From assembly GCA_031177845.1 (NCBI GenBank), contig JAPSGG010000018.1, positions 1-11,332 of the forward strand: 11,332 nt of DNA, in the 5' to 3' direction. A program made the position numbers and the translations under genes. The notes beneath the pieces are model-generated. The model was not told the DNA's origin. It did no database searches and worked only from the letters and a program-made list of their open reading frames with translations. Positions within the stretch are counted from its first letter, which is position 1. Every line of letters begins with the position of its first letter. Below, one piece after another: positions 1 through 7,707 of the stretch. This stretch comes from Chromatiales bacterium. GTDB lineage: Bacteria > Pseudomonadota > Gammaproteobacteria > JACCYU01.

Positions 1-115
1 GCTCCTTAATGCGCCGCAGTCACTAACTCCAACTCGCACGCGCCCTTTGTGCCCCGTGGGCGCGCGCCCGTACGAGACCATCATCAACGATCCCAATGGA
101 GACGAACTACTATAA
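1..115 (+). CDS. Possible C-terminal end of an ORF entering from the left edge
   Basis: The frame beginning at position 2 is open from the left edge to a TAA at 113-115 and ends with the protein-like residues PYETIINDPNGDELL. No start codon is visible because the reading frame would begin outside the window. At about 37 codons an open frame can easily occur by chance, and the minus strand is also open across part of the same stretch. It resembles no family I recognise. It is listed only so that a reader with the adjoining sequence can test whether a gene of the island ends here. Confidence 0.15.
   Translation, partial: LLNAPQSLTPTRTRPLCPVGARPYETIINDPNGDELL
58..69. repeat. Perfect 12-bp GC palindrome
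   Basis: GGGCGCGCGCCC is self-complementary over 12 bases. It has no loop and no following T-run, so it does not look like an intrinsic terminator. It could be a protein-binding or restriction-type site, or simply GC-rich chance. No partner copy was noticed elsewhere in the window. Confidence 0.3.
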
Positions 116-234
116 AAATCTGCAACGACAGTTGTCTTGCACTAATTCCGAACTACACGGCTCTCATTAGTGGTACAGTCACGCCCTATAACGAATGAGT
201 CGAGGTCATTCGAAACTGGAGGCGAGATAATAGA

Positions 235-552
235 GTGAAATCCTACAAGCGGTATGCAACAGCGCACCCCGTATATGCTCGCCTTGACGGTACTGGCCGC
301 TGGCTGGAACACACCCCACACCCGCACGTATCTGCATCGGCATCCTTCCGCGCAATCCTTCGTAACGGGCGAAGTGACCATCAGACCCTGACCTATGAAT
401 TGGGCCAAGTGGATCAGTATTACTCGGCTATTCGTCGCGGCATCGGCGACTGCGCCCTTGTTAACCTATATTCATGTCAGAAGCAGGCGCAGCGGGATTA
501 TGAGCACGCTATAGAGCGGTGCGAACACGATAGTCGTTGGGAACGCGTATAG
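235..552 (+). CDS. Hypothetical protein, island-borne, 105 aa
   Basis: This is an open frame of 105 codons from a GTG start to TAG. An in-frame TGA at 196-198 limits how far upstream the start can lie. A GGAGG sits at 218-222, 12 nt before the GTG, which is longer than the usual spacing but purine-rich. The product is polar and mixed-charge with no membrane segment or signal peptide. Its second half (about residues 55-100) is rich in Y, Q, R and E and could be helical; three cysteines (near 73, 81 and 96) are too far apart to suggest a zinc site. I do not recognise the family. It lies beyond the integrase relic on the opposite strand, so it is probably cargo of the element inserted at tRNA-Cys. 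Codon use is less GC-biased than in the core genes to the right. It may be a real small gene or an untranslated remnant. Confidence 0.4.
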   Translation: MKSYKRYATAHPVYARLDGTGRWLEHTPHPHVSASASFRAILRNGRSDHQTLTYELGQVDQYYSAIRRGIGDCALVNLYSCQKQAQRDYEHAIERCEHDSRWERV

Positions 553-763
553 CCGTCGCACTAGAGCCGGGCTGGTCTGCCGTGCGGATGTTTGAGACAG
601 AACAAGAAGCCCGACACTTCCCTACGACGTGTGCGAAGCTGGCGCCCCCAAAGCGAGACGTTGAGTGCCCCGCCGAAGAGGTAGCGGGTGTCCGAGTCCT
701 TTGAGGGCGTTGTTCAGGATACGCGGCGACCCTGTCGCTTCGCCCTGATTTGAAAGCAACGCC
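553..763. other. Intergenic stretch between the small ORF and the integrase relic
   Basis: These 211 bases lie between the stop of the 105-aa ORF and the stop of the integrase relic, so the two face each other tail to tail. I see no tRNA, no hairpin followed by a T-run, and no copy of the tRNA-Cys 3' end that would mark the far attachment site. A minus-strand frame at 622-837 overlaps the integrase tail and has no recognisable content. Confidence 0.3.
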
Positions 764-2007
764 CTAAACCCTTCTCCCATCCCAAAGACTGACCGCCGGA
801 CTATGCCGGTTGCGGATGACCTTCCGGTCGGCGGCAAGCTTGTCTAAATAGTCAGCCCATCGCTGCATCATCTCCCGACGTTCGGGCAGGAATCTCGTGC
901 GGTTATAAGCCCGGCCATTCGGATCACGCACAGCATGCCTAGGCTGATGTTCGATGGAGTTGAGGCGCACGCCTAATACTTCATCAAGAATCGTGCGTGC
1001 CATTGCGCGGAAGCCGCGCCCGCATAGATCATCCTTGCTATAGCCGAGCCTCCGCAAGCTAGCATTAATCGTATTCTCACTCATGGGCCAGGTACTTGTC
1101 CTGGCGCCCAGAAGCACGTATCCATCAGGGCCGGTTAGAGGATGAAGCTCGCGCAGGATTGCGACGGCCTGTGATGCTAATGGCACTAGGTGCGGCCGCT
1201 TCATGTTCATGCGAACGGCAGGGATATTCCACTCGCCGGCGTCTAAATCGAACTCGGGCCATTCCGCCTTGCGTAGCTCCGCTGGCCGCACAAACACCAA
1301 GGATGCCAAGCGCGGAGTGCGCACCGCGTCACAAATAAGCCTTGATAGCCATCTATGGCGCGCAGCAAGGGGCCAACGTCCTTTGGATCGGTGATTGCGG
1401 CGCGATGTTTGGCCTTAACCTGAGCTAACGCCCCACGCAAGTCGCCGGACAAATCGTGCTGCGCCCGCCCGGTCGCGATTGCATAACGGAAAACTTGACC
1501 ACAATGGCGTCGAACGCGGTGCGCAGTTCCCACTGTCCCGCGCTGTTCAATGCGGTGTAGCACCGCTGCCAGCTCCAGCACCGTAATCTCGCCAACAGGT
1601 CGATCGCCCAGCCACGGGAATGCATCCCGATCAAGCCGGCTGATGACTTGGACTATGGTGCTTTCAGCCCGACCCTGCTTGTACTTGTCCAGCCACTCCC
1701 GCGCAACCGCCTCAAAACTGTTCGTTCCACCGCGCGCCAACTTCGCAGCCTTGCGCGCGTGACTAGGGTTTATACCCGCAGCAATCTGCTTACGAACCCC
1801 GTCGCGCTTCTCGCGAGCCTCCTTCAATCTTACGTCGGGGTATGTGCCGAGCGATAACAGTCGCTCCTTCCCGTCGAGCCGGTACTTGAACCTCCACCAC
1901 TTTCCGCCAGTCGGTTTCAGCAGCGAGAACGAGCCGCTGTCTTCGAATAGCTTATAGGACTTCTCGCGCGGCTGCGCATTGCGGATGGCATTGTCCGTCA
2001 GACGCAT
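764..2007 (-). pseudogene. P4-type tyrosine integrase, frameshifted and probably inactive
   Basis: The N-terminal part starts at the ATG at 2005-2007 (MRLTDNAIRNAQPREKSYKL), typical of the DUF4102 arm-binding domain of P4-type integrases that insert at tRNA 3' ends. It runs through the core-binding domain (FEAVAREWLDKYK...) to residue about 232. The reading frame then breaks near 1310-1313, where an extra GC in CGCGC, or loss of one base, shifts it. The catalytic domain continues in another frame: ELRKAEW carries the box I Arg, then RPHLVPL, then GRGFRAMA, then EHQPRHAV, then AYNRT with the nucleophile Tyr. Joined, the pieces give about 413 residues, normal for the family. Box II should read GHGFR; here the His codon is CGC (Arg) at 1016-1018. 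The last 20 or so residues also diverge from the pattern I know. Frameshift plus catalytic loss points to a decayed gene. No Shine-Dalgarno stands before the ATG. Confidence 0.88.
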
Positions 2008-2037
2008 CGGGGTAACAACCAACGGCGGTGATTTACG

Positions 2038-2057
2038 TACCCCTAAAACTACCCCTA
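2038..2057. repeat. 8-bp direct repeat doublet just upstream of the integrase start
   Basis: TACCCCTA occurs at 2038-2045 and again at 2050-2057, a period of 12 bases (TAGGGGTA twice on the coding strand). The doublet begins 30 bases upstream of the integrase ATG. From memory, G-rich doublets of this type often precede P4-type integrase genes, where they could be arm-type binding sites for the integrase or its directionality factor. The repeat itself is seen; the role is inference. Confidence 0.5.
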
Positions 2058-2119
2058 CCAGGACGTGGCTTTCAATGGATCCCGATGGATATTCATGAAC
2101 GCAGGACTGTATAAAATAG

Positions 2120-2147
2120 ATTGTTTTCCGTAACCTATGAGTGTCAA
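2120..2147 (-). promoter_or_regulatory. Candidate promoter of the integrase gene
   Basis: On the minus strand a perfect -35 hexamer TTGACA (2147-2142) is followed after 16 bases by AACAAT (2125-2120), which matches four of six -10 positions. Transcription would start near 2113, leaving a leader of about 100 bases that contains the TAGGGGTA doublet. The site lies between tRNA-Cys and the integrase, inside the element. The weak -10 keeps confidence low. Confidence 0.35.
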
Positions 2148-2169
2148 TGAATTTTGATGAACAGGGAAA

Positions 2170-2192
2170 TGGAGGCTGAGGTCGGAATCGAA
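2170..2192 (-). other. Probable attachment site of the element (3' end of tRNA-Cys)
   Basis: P4-type integrases recombine within the 3' part of a tRNA gene, and the element restores the tRNA 3' end from its own copy. The integrase relic begins 163 bases beyond the CCA of this tRNA and points away from it, the standard geometry. The exact core cannot be fixed because the second copy is not in the window: I looked for the tRNA 3' end in positions 1-763 and did not find it. The far end should therefore lie to the left of the window or be lost. Confidence 0.5.
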
Positions 2193-2243
2193 CCGGCGTA
2201 CACGGCTTTGCAGGCCGCTGCATAACCACTCTGCCACTCAGCC
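2170..2243 (-). tRNA. cysT: tRNA-Cys (anticodon GCA)
   Basis: The 74-nt gene folds as a cloverleaf with encoded CCA. The acceptor stem is GGCTGAG with CTCAGCC, the discriminator is U, and the anticodon stem GCGGC/GCCGT encloses the loop CTGCAAA with anticodon GCA. The four-base variable region GTAC and the weak 13-22 D-stem pair (G-A) match the bacterial tRNA-Cys pattern, E. coli having A-A there. The T-stem GCCGG/CCGAC has one C-A mismatch at the 50-64 pair (C at 2196, A at 2182), where E. coli has a full pair. The mismatch lies in the 3' part that an inserted element would supply. The gene is otherwise intact and follows tRNA-Gly, as cysT follows glyW in E. coli. Confidence 0.97.
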
Positions 2244-2254
2244 ACAAGCGAGGG

Positions 2255-2263
2255 ATGATACCA
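2255..2263 (-). promoter_or_regulatory. Candidate extended -10 promoter for tRNA-Cys
   Basis: On the minus strand TGG (2263-2261) is directly followed by TATCAT (2260-2255), an extended -10 element with five of six hexamer matches. The tRNA begins 11 bases further on, so the leader would be about five nucleotides. The bases after the hexamer are GC-rich (CCCTCGC), as in stable-RNA promoters under stringent control. The -35 region (GTGTCC at 17-bp spacing) is poor. The site lies after the terminator of tRNA-Gly, where a separate promoter would be needed. Confidence 0.45.
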
Positions 2264-2300
2264 TCAGGCCCACACCCGGACACCCGTGTATCCCCTAATG

Positions 2301-2323
2301 AAAAACCCCGGTTGACCGGGGTT
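2301..2323 (-). terminator. Intrinsic terminator after tRNA-Gly
   Basis: Read on the minus strand, AACCCCGG, loop TCAA, CCGGGGTT form a perfect 8-bp stem followed by a run of T (the last two stem T plus three more). It starts 11 bases after the CCA of tRNA-Gly. This should end transcription of tRNA-Gly before tRNA-Cys. Confidence 0.85.
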
Positions 2324-2334
2324 CGTTCGAGATC

Positions 2335-2410
<76 letters not shown>

Positions 2411-2607
2411 ATTCTGTAAGAATCTTATCGGATCTCTATACCGCCGTAGCCGCACTTGGGATCGGCATCGCTCGGCCGTCCTAGCTAGGCGTTTGCCGAA
2501 CCGCACTCGGTCACCGGACGAAGAATTTCGGCTGATCCAGTCGAGCCATGCCCTTGTGTCGAATACTATCTCATTGTAGATATCGTCCGACGACTGTCAA
2601 GCAATCG
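2411..2607. other. Intergenic stretch between pgsA and tRNA-Gly
   Basis: These 197 bases hold no open frame of note. I see a short palindrome CCTAGCTAGG (2480-2489) and weak -10-like sequences on the minus strand (TATAGA and TAAGAT) that could start tRNA-Gly transcription. There is no clear terminator after pgsA, so read-through into tRNA-Gly is possible. Confidence 0.3.
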
Positions 2608-3246
2608 CTAAACCACATCTATCGTGCGGAAGGCCGCGCGCAAATAAACGAACATGGACCACAGCGTCAGCGCGGCAGCCACGTAAAGCAGCACCGCGCC
2701 CACGGCAAAGGTGGGCAGGCTCAAGATAGGTTCGTGATACAGCAGAAGGATCAAAGCGATCATCTGGCATGTGGTCTTCACCTTGGCGATGTACGATACC
2801 GCCACGATCCCACGCTGACCCAGCTCCGCCATCCACTCACGCAGCGCGGATACGCCGATCTCGCGCCCAATGATTATGATTGCGGGTACAGCCAGCCACA
2901 CCGAACTGTGCTTATCGACTAGCATGACGAGCGCCGCGGCGACCATGAGTTTATCGGCAACAGGATCGAGAAACGTGCCGAACGCCGAGGTCTGTTTCCA
3001 CCGGCGCGCGAGGTAGCCGTCCAGCCAATCAGTGACGCCGGCCAGCAGAAACACGAAGGCGCTCGCCGGATAGGCCCACGCGAAGGGCAGGTAAAATACC
3101 AGCACGAAGAGCGGAATCAGAGCGATGCGCAGCAGCGTGAGGACAACCGGAACATTAAGCGGGATCCGAATGCGTTTGAGCGGGCGCCCGGCCAGTGTTG
3201 GCGAGGGGTCTCGTTGCGCCTCCTGGTCAATACGCATGGAACACAT
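2608..3246 (-). CDS. pgsA: CDP-diacylglycerol--glycerol-3-phosphate 3-phosphatidyltransferase
   Basis: The enzyme joins CDP-diacylglycerol to glycerol-3-phosphate in the inner membrane, giving phosphatidylglycerophosphate, the precursor of phosphatidylglycerol and cardiolipin. The CDP-alcohol phosphotransferase signature is complete: D73-W-L-D76-G77-Y-L-A80-R81, then G90, D94 and D98. Several hydrophobic membrane helices are visible, including about 32-55, 60-75, 100-128 and 160-200, and [12 protein letters not shown] and [10 protein letters not shown] closely follow E. coli PgsA. At 212 aa it is about 25-30 residues longer than the E. coli protein because of an unconserved N-terminal extension. 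The ATG at 3246 overlaps the uvrC end by 20 bp; an in-frame ATG at 3237 is equally possible. I see no other good start nearer the conserved [11 protein letters not shown]. Coupling to uvrC is conserved in gammaproteobacteria, and translation may depend on uvrC because the starts overlap. Confidence 0.96.
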   Translation of the reverse strand: MCSMRIDQEAQRDPSPTLAGRPLKRIRIPLNVPVVLTLLRIALIPLFVLVFYLPFAWAYPASAFVFLLAGVTDWLDGYLARRWKQTSAFGTFLDPVADKLMVAAALVMLVDKHSSVWLAVPAIIIIGREIGVSALREWMAELGQRGIVAVSYIAKVKTTCQMIALILLLYHEPILSLPTFAVGAVLLYVAAALTLWSMFVYLRAAFRTIDVV

Positions 3247-5062
3247 CGTAGATATCCTGTGCGAGCGCCTTGCTGATGCCGGGGACCTTGGCTAAATCTT
3301 CCACGCCTGCGCGGGTCACGCCACGCATGCCGCCGAAGTATTTTAATAAACTCTGCCGGCGCTTAGGCCCGAGGCCCGAAATTTGTTCCAAGGGAGATAT
3401 GACGCGGCTTTTCGCGCGCCGCTTACGGTGGCCGGTGATCGCGAACCGATGAGCCTCGTCACGAATCTGCTGGATCAGGTGCAATACAAGCGAGTTTGGC
3501 GGCAGCGCGAGCGGCGTGCTGCGGTCACTCAGCACCAAGCGCTCCAAACCGGGCCTGCGGCCCTCGCCCTTCGCGACACCGATGAGCGTGACGCCCGCTA
3601 CTTGCAGTTCCTCGAGCACCTCCACTGCCTCTTTGACCTGGCCCTTGCCGCCGTCGATGAATAAGACATCGGGCAGCTTCCCCTCGCCGGCCTTGAGGCG
3701 CGTGTAACGTCTGGTCAGCGCCTGACGCATGGCCGCGTAATCGTCTCCCGGCTCGATCCCTTCGATGTTGAAACGCCGGTAGTCGGATTTGACTGGCCCT
3801 TGCGCATCGAATACCACGCAGGAGGCCACGGTCGCCTCGCCCAGCGTATGGCTGATGTCGAAACACTCCATGCGGCTGGGCGTCACATCGAGCTTTAGTT
3901 CTTCCTGCAGGGCTTCTAGGCGTTTCTGCATGCTCGATCGAGAGGCCAGGCGCGCGCGCAAGGCGTGGGCGACATTACGATTGGCGATGTCTAGCCAGCG
4001 GGCGCGGGCGCCGCGCACCTTTGGAGTGATGGTCACCCGCTGCCCGCGTTGAGTCGTCAACATCTCGATCAGTGCCGCGAAATCTTTGGGTCGATGGCTG
4101 ACGATGATCTCCGCGGGGATTTCCCGATTCAGGTAGTACTGGCCTATGAACGCCGTGAGCAGTTCGCTTTCGGTGATGTCCTCGGCCGCTTGCGGGAAGT
4201 AGCTCCGGTTACCAAGATTATGCCCAGCCCGGATGCTGAATATCTGCACGCCGGCGACTCCATCCACCGTCGTTGCCGCAATGATATCCAGGTCGCCGCG
4301 CTCGCCGCTCACGTACTGCTGCTCGGTAATCCTGCGTAGGGTCTCGATACGATTGCGGTACATCGCTGCCTGTTCGTATTCGTGCCGCTCGGCGGACGCC
4401 TCCATGCGTCGGATGAGCGCTTCGATCACCTCGTTACTCTTGCCCTCAAGAAACTTGACGGCGTCTCGGGCATTGGCCTGATATTCCTCCGCGGCAACCA
4501 AGCCCACACAGGGAGCGGTGCAGCGGTCGATCTGATGTTGTAGGCAAGGGCGCGTGCGGCTTCGATAAAAGCTGTCCTCGCATTGGCGTACCTTAAATAA
4601 CTTTTGCAAGAGACTGAGCGTCTCGCGCACCGCGCCCGCGCTGGGGTAAGGCCCAAAGTAACGCCCCTTGCCAAGCCGCGCGCCACGATGAAAAGACAGC
4701 CGCGGATGTTCCTGATCCATCGAGACATAAATATAGGGATAGCTTTTATCGTCGCGCAGCAACACGTTGTAGCGCGGCCGATGTTCCTTAATCAGATTGT
4801 TTTCGAGCAGCAAGGCCTCGGCCTCGGTATTGGTAATGGTGACCTCCATTCGCCGAGTGCGCGCGATCAAAGCCTGAATGCGAGGGCTGTGGCCACTACG
4901 TTGGAAATAGCTTGAGACTCGCTTCTTCAGGTCCTTGGCCTTGCCCACATATAGATGCCTACCCTGCTCGTCCAGCATGCGGTAAACTCCAGGACGATGA
5001 GTCAGAGTCTCTATAAAGCGTTTGCGATCAAAGCCCGCATGCTGATGGGGTCCATCGGTCAT
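3227..5062 (-). CDS. uvrC: UvrABC excinuclease subunit C
   Basis: UvrC makes the 3' and 5' incisions around bulky DNA lesions after UvrA and UvrB have marked them. The 611 residues match the usual length. The GIY-YIG nuclease domain that cuts 3' is at about 24-100 (PGVY, then [12 protein letters not shown], then [13 protein letters not shown]). Four cysteines C161, C173, C181 and C185 have the same 12-8-4 spacing as the iron-sulfur cysteines of E. coli UvrC. The UVR domain that contacts UvrB is near 215-245. The RNase H-like domain that cuts 5' shows D402 (CFDISH), D470 (LFIDGG) and H538 (DEAHRF). Two helix-hairpin-helix motifs end the protein ([17 protein letters not shown] and [15 protein letters not shown]). 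All expected catalytic residues are present. The ATG at 5062 lacks a strong ribosome site; the preceding ATG at 5069 is out of frame. It is followed by pgsA with overlap. Confidence 0.98.
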   Translation of the reverse strand: MTDGPHQHAGFDRKRFIETLTHRPGVYRMLDEQGRHLYVGKAKDLKKRVSSYFQRSGHSPRIQALIARTRRMEVTITNTEAEALLLENNLIKEHRPRYNVLLRDDKSYPYIYVSMDQEHPRLSFHRGARLGKGRYFGPYPSAGAVRETLSLLQKLFKVRQCEDSFYRSRTRPCLQHQIDRCTAPCVGLVAAEEYQANARDAVKFLEGKSNEVIEALIRRMEASAERHEYEQAAMYRNRIETLRRITEQQYVSGERGDLDIIAATTVDGVAGVQIFSIRAGHNLGNRSYFPQAAEDITESELLTAFIGQYYLNREIPAEIIVSHRPKDFAALIEMLTTQRGQRVTITPKVRGARARWLDIANRNVAHALRARLASRSSMQKRLEALQEELKLDVTPSRMECFDISHTLGEATVASCVVFDAQGPVKSDYRRFNIEGIEPGDDYAAMRQALTRRYTRLKAGEGKLPDVLFIDGGKGQVKEAVEVLEELQVAGVTLIGVAKGEGRRPGLERLVLSDRSTPLALPPNSLVLHLIQQIRDEAHRFAITGHRKRRAKSRVISPLEQISGLGPKRRQSLLKYFGGMRGVTRAGVEDLAKVPGISKALAQDIYDVFHAY

Positions 5063-5119
5063 GCCAACATTGTAAGCCGCGGCGTTGGGCTAGGAAATCC
5101 GTTGATACGCGACCTGCAC

Positions 5120-5590
5120 TCAGCTCCAATTCTTATACGGATGCATGGCAAGCATGTTGTTATAGTAGCGCAGGTCGTGCGAGATCTCTTCACCTAGCCA
5201 GATGGGCCGCTCGAAAGTCTGCGCCGGCGACTTTAATTCGATCTCGGCGATTGTGAGACCTGCATTATCACCCTCGAAGACGTCGATCTCCCAGAGCTGT
5301 TCGGCGCAGCGCACGCTGTAGCGGGTCTTTTCGATCAGATGACCTTCGCAGAGGCTGGCCAGGAGCTCACGCGCATCGTCCGCGGGGATGGAATAATCGT
5401 ATTCATCCCGCTCGACGCCGGGAACCGCGCGTTTGATGTTGAGCCAGCCCTGATCGTCAGTCACACGCACCCGGATGGAGCTTAAGCGGGTGTTGGCGAG
5501 ATATCCCTGTACGTAGTGTTCGCTGTGTTGCACCTGTTCGCGCCAGGCGTCGGAACGGACTAGGAACTTGCGCTCGATTTCAGTGGCCAT
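5120..5590 (-). CDS. CYTH-domain triphosphate tunnel metalloenzyme, probable inorganic triphosphatase
   Basis: The 156-residue protein is a single CYTH domain. It begins with the diagnostic ExExK motif (E4-I-E6-R-K8). It continues with the charged residues expected inside the tunnel: R40 and R42, K53, K88 and R90 (IEKTRYS), E101 and D103 (EIDVFEG), and E116 and E118 (AEIEL). The tail WLGEEISHDLRYYNNMLA closely follows the short Nitrosomonas europaea enzyme that hydrolyses tripolyphosphate. Such enzymes cleave triphosphate compounds with Mg or Mn; some relatives are class IV adenylate cyclases, so substrate remains an inference. There is no CHAD domain, unlike E. coli YgiF. It sits 57 bases before uvrC and about 100 bases after fabH on the same strand. 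No good Shine-Dalgarno is seen before its ATG. Confidence 0.9.
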   Translation of the reverse strand: MATEIERKFLVRSDAWREQVQHSEHYVQGYLANTRLSSIRVRVTDDQGWLNIKRAVPGVERDEYDYSIPADDARELLASLCEGHLIEKTRYSVRCAEQLWEIDVFEGDNAGLTIAEIELKSPAQTFERPIWLGEEISHDLRYYNNMLAMHPYKNWS

Positions 5591-5694
5591 GCACGCGGGC
5601 TAAGCTATCCATCGCCACTGAGAGATTGCTCTACGCCGATCATGCGCTGCAGGCGCAACGCCCTGATCGCGATTTATCATGTCCTGTGGTGCAA

Positions 5695-6660
5695 CTAGTA
5701 CTTCAACAACGCGGAACCCCACGTGAAGCCGCCGCCGAACGCCTCCATGATCAAGATCTCGCCGCGCCGGATGCGGCCGTCCCGCACGGCCACGTCCAAT
5801 GCCAGCGGGATCGAGGCGGCGGAGGTATTGCCGTGCTCGTCGATTGTCACTACGACGCGATCCATGGACATCTTAAGTTTATGGGCGGTAGCCTCGATGA
5901 TGCGGTGGTTGGCCTGATGGGGAATGATCCAGTCGATATCCTCCTTGTCAATCGCATTGGCAGCGAGCGTCTCATCGACGATGCGACCCAGCGTTCTGAC
6001 CGCCATCCTGAATACCTCGTTACCCTTCATCTGCATGAAGGCCTCACCCTCGATGAGCCTGCCGTAGCCCTGTCCCACGCCAGCTGGTACATGCAGCAAG
6101 TGCTCGTAACTGCCGTCCGCGTGCAAGTGCGTAGACATGATACCAGGCGCATCGGTGGCCTCCAGCATCACCGCGCCGGCGCCGTCGCCGAATAACACGC
6201 AGGTGGTGCGATCGGTCCAGTCCAGCAGACGCGAGAGCGCCTCAGCGCCGATCACCAATGCGCAGCGCGCCCCCCCGGTGCGGATGAAGCGATCCGCGAT
6301 GCTCAGCGCGTAGACAAAGCCGGTGCACACAGCCTGAATATCGAAGGCCGCGCAACCGTGAATATCTAGGCGTTTCTGCAGGAGGCAGGCGGTGCTGGGA
6401 AAGACCTTGTCCGGGGTCGTGGTCGCCAGCACGATCAAGTCGATATCCACCGCGCGTCTGCCGGCCATTTCCAGCGCGCGGCGCGCGGCGATCTCCGCCA
6501 TATCGCAGGTAGTCTCACCCTCGGCCGCGATGTGCCGCTTCTTGATGCCGGTGCGCTCGGTAATCCATTTATCGGAGGTATCGACTAGCTTCTCGAGATC
6601 ATGATTGGTCAGTACTTTTTCCGGCAGATAGCTGCCGGTTCCTGCGATTCGCGCATACAT
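5695..6660 (-). CDS. fabH: 3-oxoacyl-ACP synthase III (beta-ketoacyl-ACP synthase III)
   Basis: FabH starts fatty acid synthesis by condensing acetyl-CoA with malonyl-ACP in the cytosol. The 321-residue length is typical. The catalytic triad is complete: C112 in the AVCTGF motif, H248 in [10 protein letters not shown] and N278 in EHGNTSAAS. The N-terminal [13 protein letters not shown], the [14 protein letters not shown] loop and the C-terminal [16 protein letters not shown] are all family hallmarks. It follows plsX by 33 bases on the same strand, which suggests co-transcription. In most gammaproteobacteria fabD, fabG, acpP and fabF come next; here the next gene is the CYTH enzyme instead. 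The 104 bases after the stop contain a small hairpin (TGCGC/GCGCA near 5643-5657) but no T-run. Confidence 0.98.
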   Translation of the reverse strand: MYARIAGTGSYLPEKVLTNHDLEKLVDTSDKWITERTGIKKRHIAAEGETTCDMAEIAARRALEMAGRRAVDIDLIVLATTTPDKVFPSTACLLQKRLDIHGCAAFDIQAVCTGFVYALSIADRFIRTGGARCALVIGAEALSRLLDWTDRTTCVLFGDGAGAVMLEATDAPGIMSTHLHADGSYEHLLHVPAGVGQGYGRLIEGEAFMQMKGNEVFRMAVRTLGRIVDETLAANAIDKEDIDWIIPHQANHRIIEATAHKLKMSMDRVVVTIDEHGNTSAASIPLALDVAVRDGRIRRGEILIMEAFGGGFTWGSALLKY

Positions 6661-6693
6661 TTGTCTTCTATGCTCGATTTATTCTGCTCGTTT

Positions 6694-7707
6694 CTAGGTT
6701 AACAGCCTCTCGAGCTGCTTATCGATGCGCTGCGGAACCGACTTGCGGGCCTCGATGCGGGCGATCTGAATGGCATGTTCGAACGAGAACGCATCTGCGC
6801 CGCCATGGCTCTTGATGACGATGCCCTGCAGGCCCACCAGGCTCGCGCCGTTGTAGCGTCTGGGATCGATGCGATTGCCAAACGCCCGTAATACGGGGAT
6901 GGCGGCCAGGCCGCTCAACCGTGTGATCAGATTGCGCCCGAATTCCTTGCGCACCAGTTGTGAGGCCATCTTGGCCACGCCTTCACTGGCCTTGAGCGAT
7001 ATATTTCCAACGAAGCCGTCGCATACCACCACGTCCACGTCGCCGCAGTAGATGGCATCGCCCTCTACATAGCCGACGTAGTTTAACAGACTATGTTTGA
7101 GCAATCGGTCGGCCTCTTTGACTTGATCATTGCCCTTAATCGCTTCTTGGCCCACATTGAGCAGGCCCACGCGCGGGTTCTCGAGTTCGTCCACGGCGCT
7201 GGCCAGCACCGATCCCATGACGGCAAACTGAAAAAGGTGTTGGGCCTTGCAATTCACATTGGCACCTAGATCCAGCACGTGCGTATGGCCCTTGAGCGAC
7301 GGGATGCCGGTGATGATGGCCGGCCTGTCGATGCCCGCCAGCGTCTTGAGCACGAAGCGGGCCGTCGCCATCAGCGCGCCGGTGTTGCCGGCGCTGACGC
7401 ACGCCTGCGCGACGCCCGATTGCACCAGGTTGATCGCGACCCGCATAGAGGAATCCTTCTTGAGCCGCAGGGTCTGCGCAGGAGGCTCGTCCATCGCCAC
7501 TGTCTCGCTGGCATGATGCACACGCAGACGGCCGCCTGCTCGCTCCCGCGCCCTGGCTAACTGAGCCGCAATGACCTTTTCATCGCCGACCAGGATCAAC
7601 TCGATGTCGTCGAACCGATGCAGCGCGCTGACGGCTGCCGGCACCACAATCCCCGCGCCGTAATCACCACCCATGGCGTCGAGGGAAATGGTGACCCTCT
7701 GTTTCAT
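6694..7707 (-). CDS. plsX: Phosphate acyltransferase (acyl-ACP:phosphate transacylase)
   Basis: PlsX converts acyl-ACP and phosphate to acyl-phosphate, the donor used by PlsY to acylate glycerol-3-phosphate, at the inner face of the membrane. I chose the ATG at 7707, giving 337 residues and the normal start [16 protein letters not shown] longer frame reaches a TTG at 7776 but adds 23 residues unlike the family and has no ribosome site. Motifs in order: LDAMGGD near the start, [57 protein letters not shown] and the C-terminal [18 protein letters not shown]. It lies 110 bases after rpmF and 33 before fabH, an ancient arrangement seen in E. coli. Confidence 0.97.
   Translation of the reverse strand: MKQRVTISLDAMGGDYGAGIVVPAAVSALHRFDDIELILVGDEKVIAAQLARARERAGGRLRVHHASETVAMDEPPAQTLRLKKDSSMRVAINLVQSGVAQACVSAGNTGALMATARFVLKTLAGIDRPAIITGIPSLKGHTHVLDLGANVNCKAQHLFQFAVMGSVLASAVDELENPRVGLLNVGQEAIKGNDQVKEADRLLKHSLLNYVGYVEGDAIYCGDVDVVVCDGFVGNISLKASEGVAKMASQLVRKEFGRNLITRLSGLAAIPVLRAFGNRIDPRRYNGASLVGLQGIVIKSHGGADAFSFEHAIQIARIEARKSVPQRIDKQLERLLT

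Noticed and set aside
142..408. 88-codon minus-strand frame opposite the hypothetical 105-aa gene
   Set aside because: No motif is recognised; the opposite frame has the better ribosome site, though neither is certain.
622..837. 71-codon minus-strand frame overlapping the integrase tail
   Set aside because: It overlaps the integrase relic in another frame and has no family resemblance.
2548..2922. 124-codon plus-strand frame opposite pgsA
   Set aside because: It lies mostly antisense to pgsA, has no recognisable motif and no ribosome site.
5626..6195. 189-codon plus-strand frame opposite fabH
   Set aside because: It is antisense to clear catalytic motifs of fabH and its composition is that of a mirror frame in GC-rich coding DNA.
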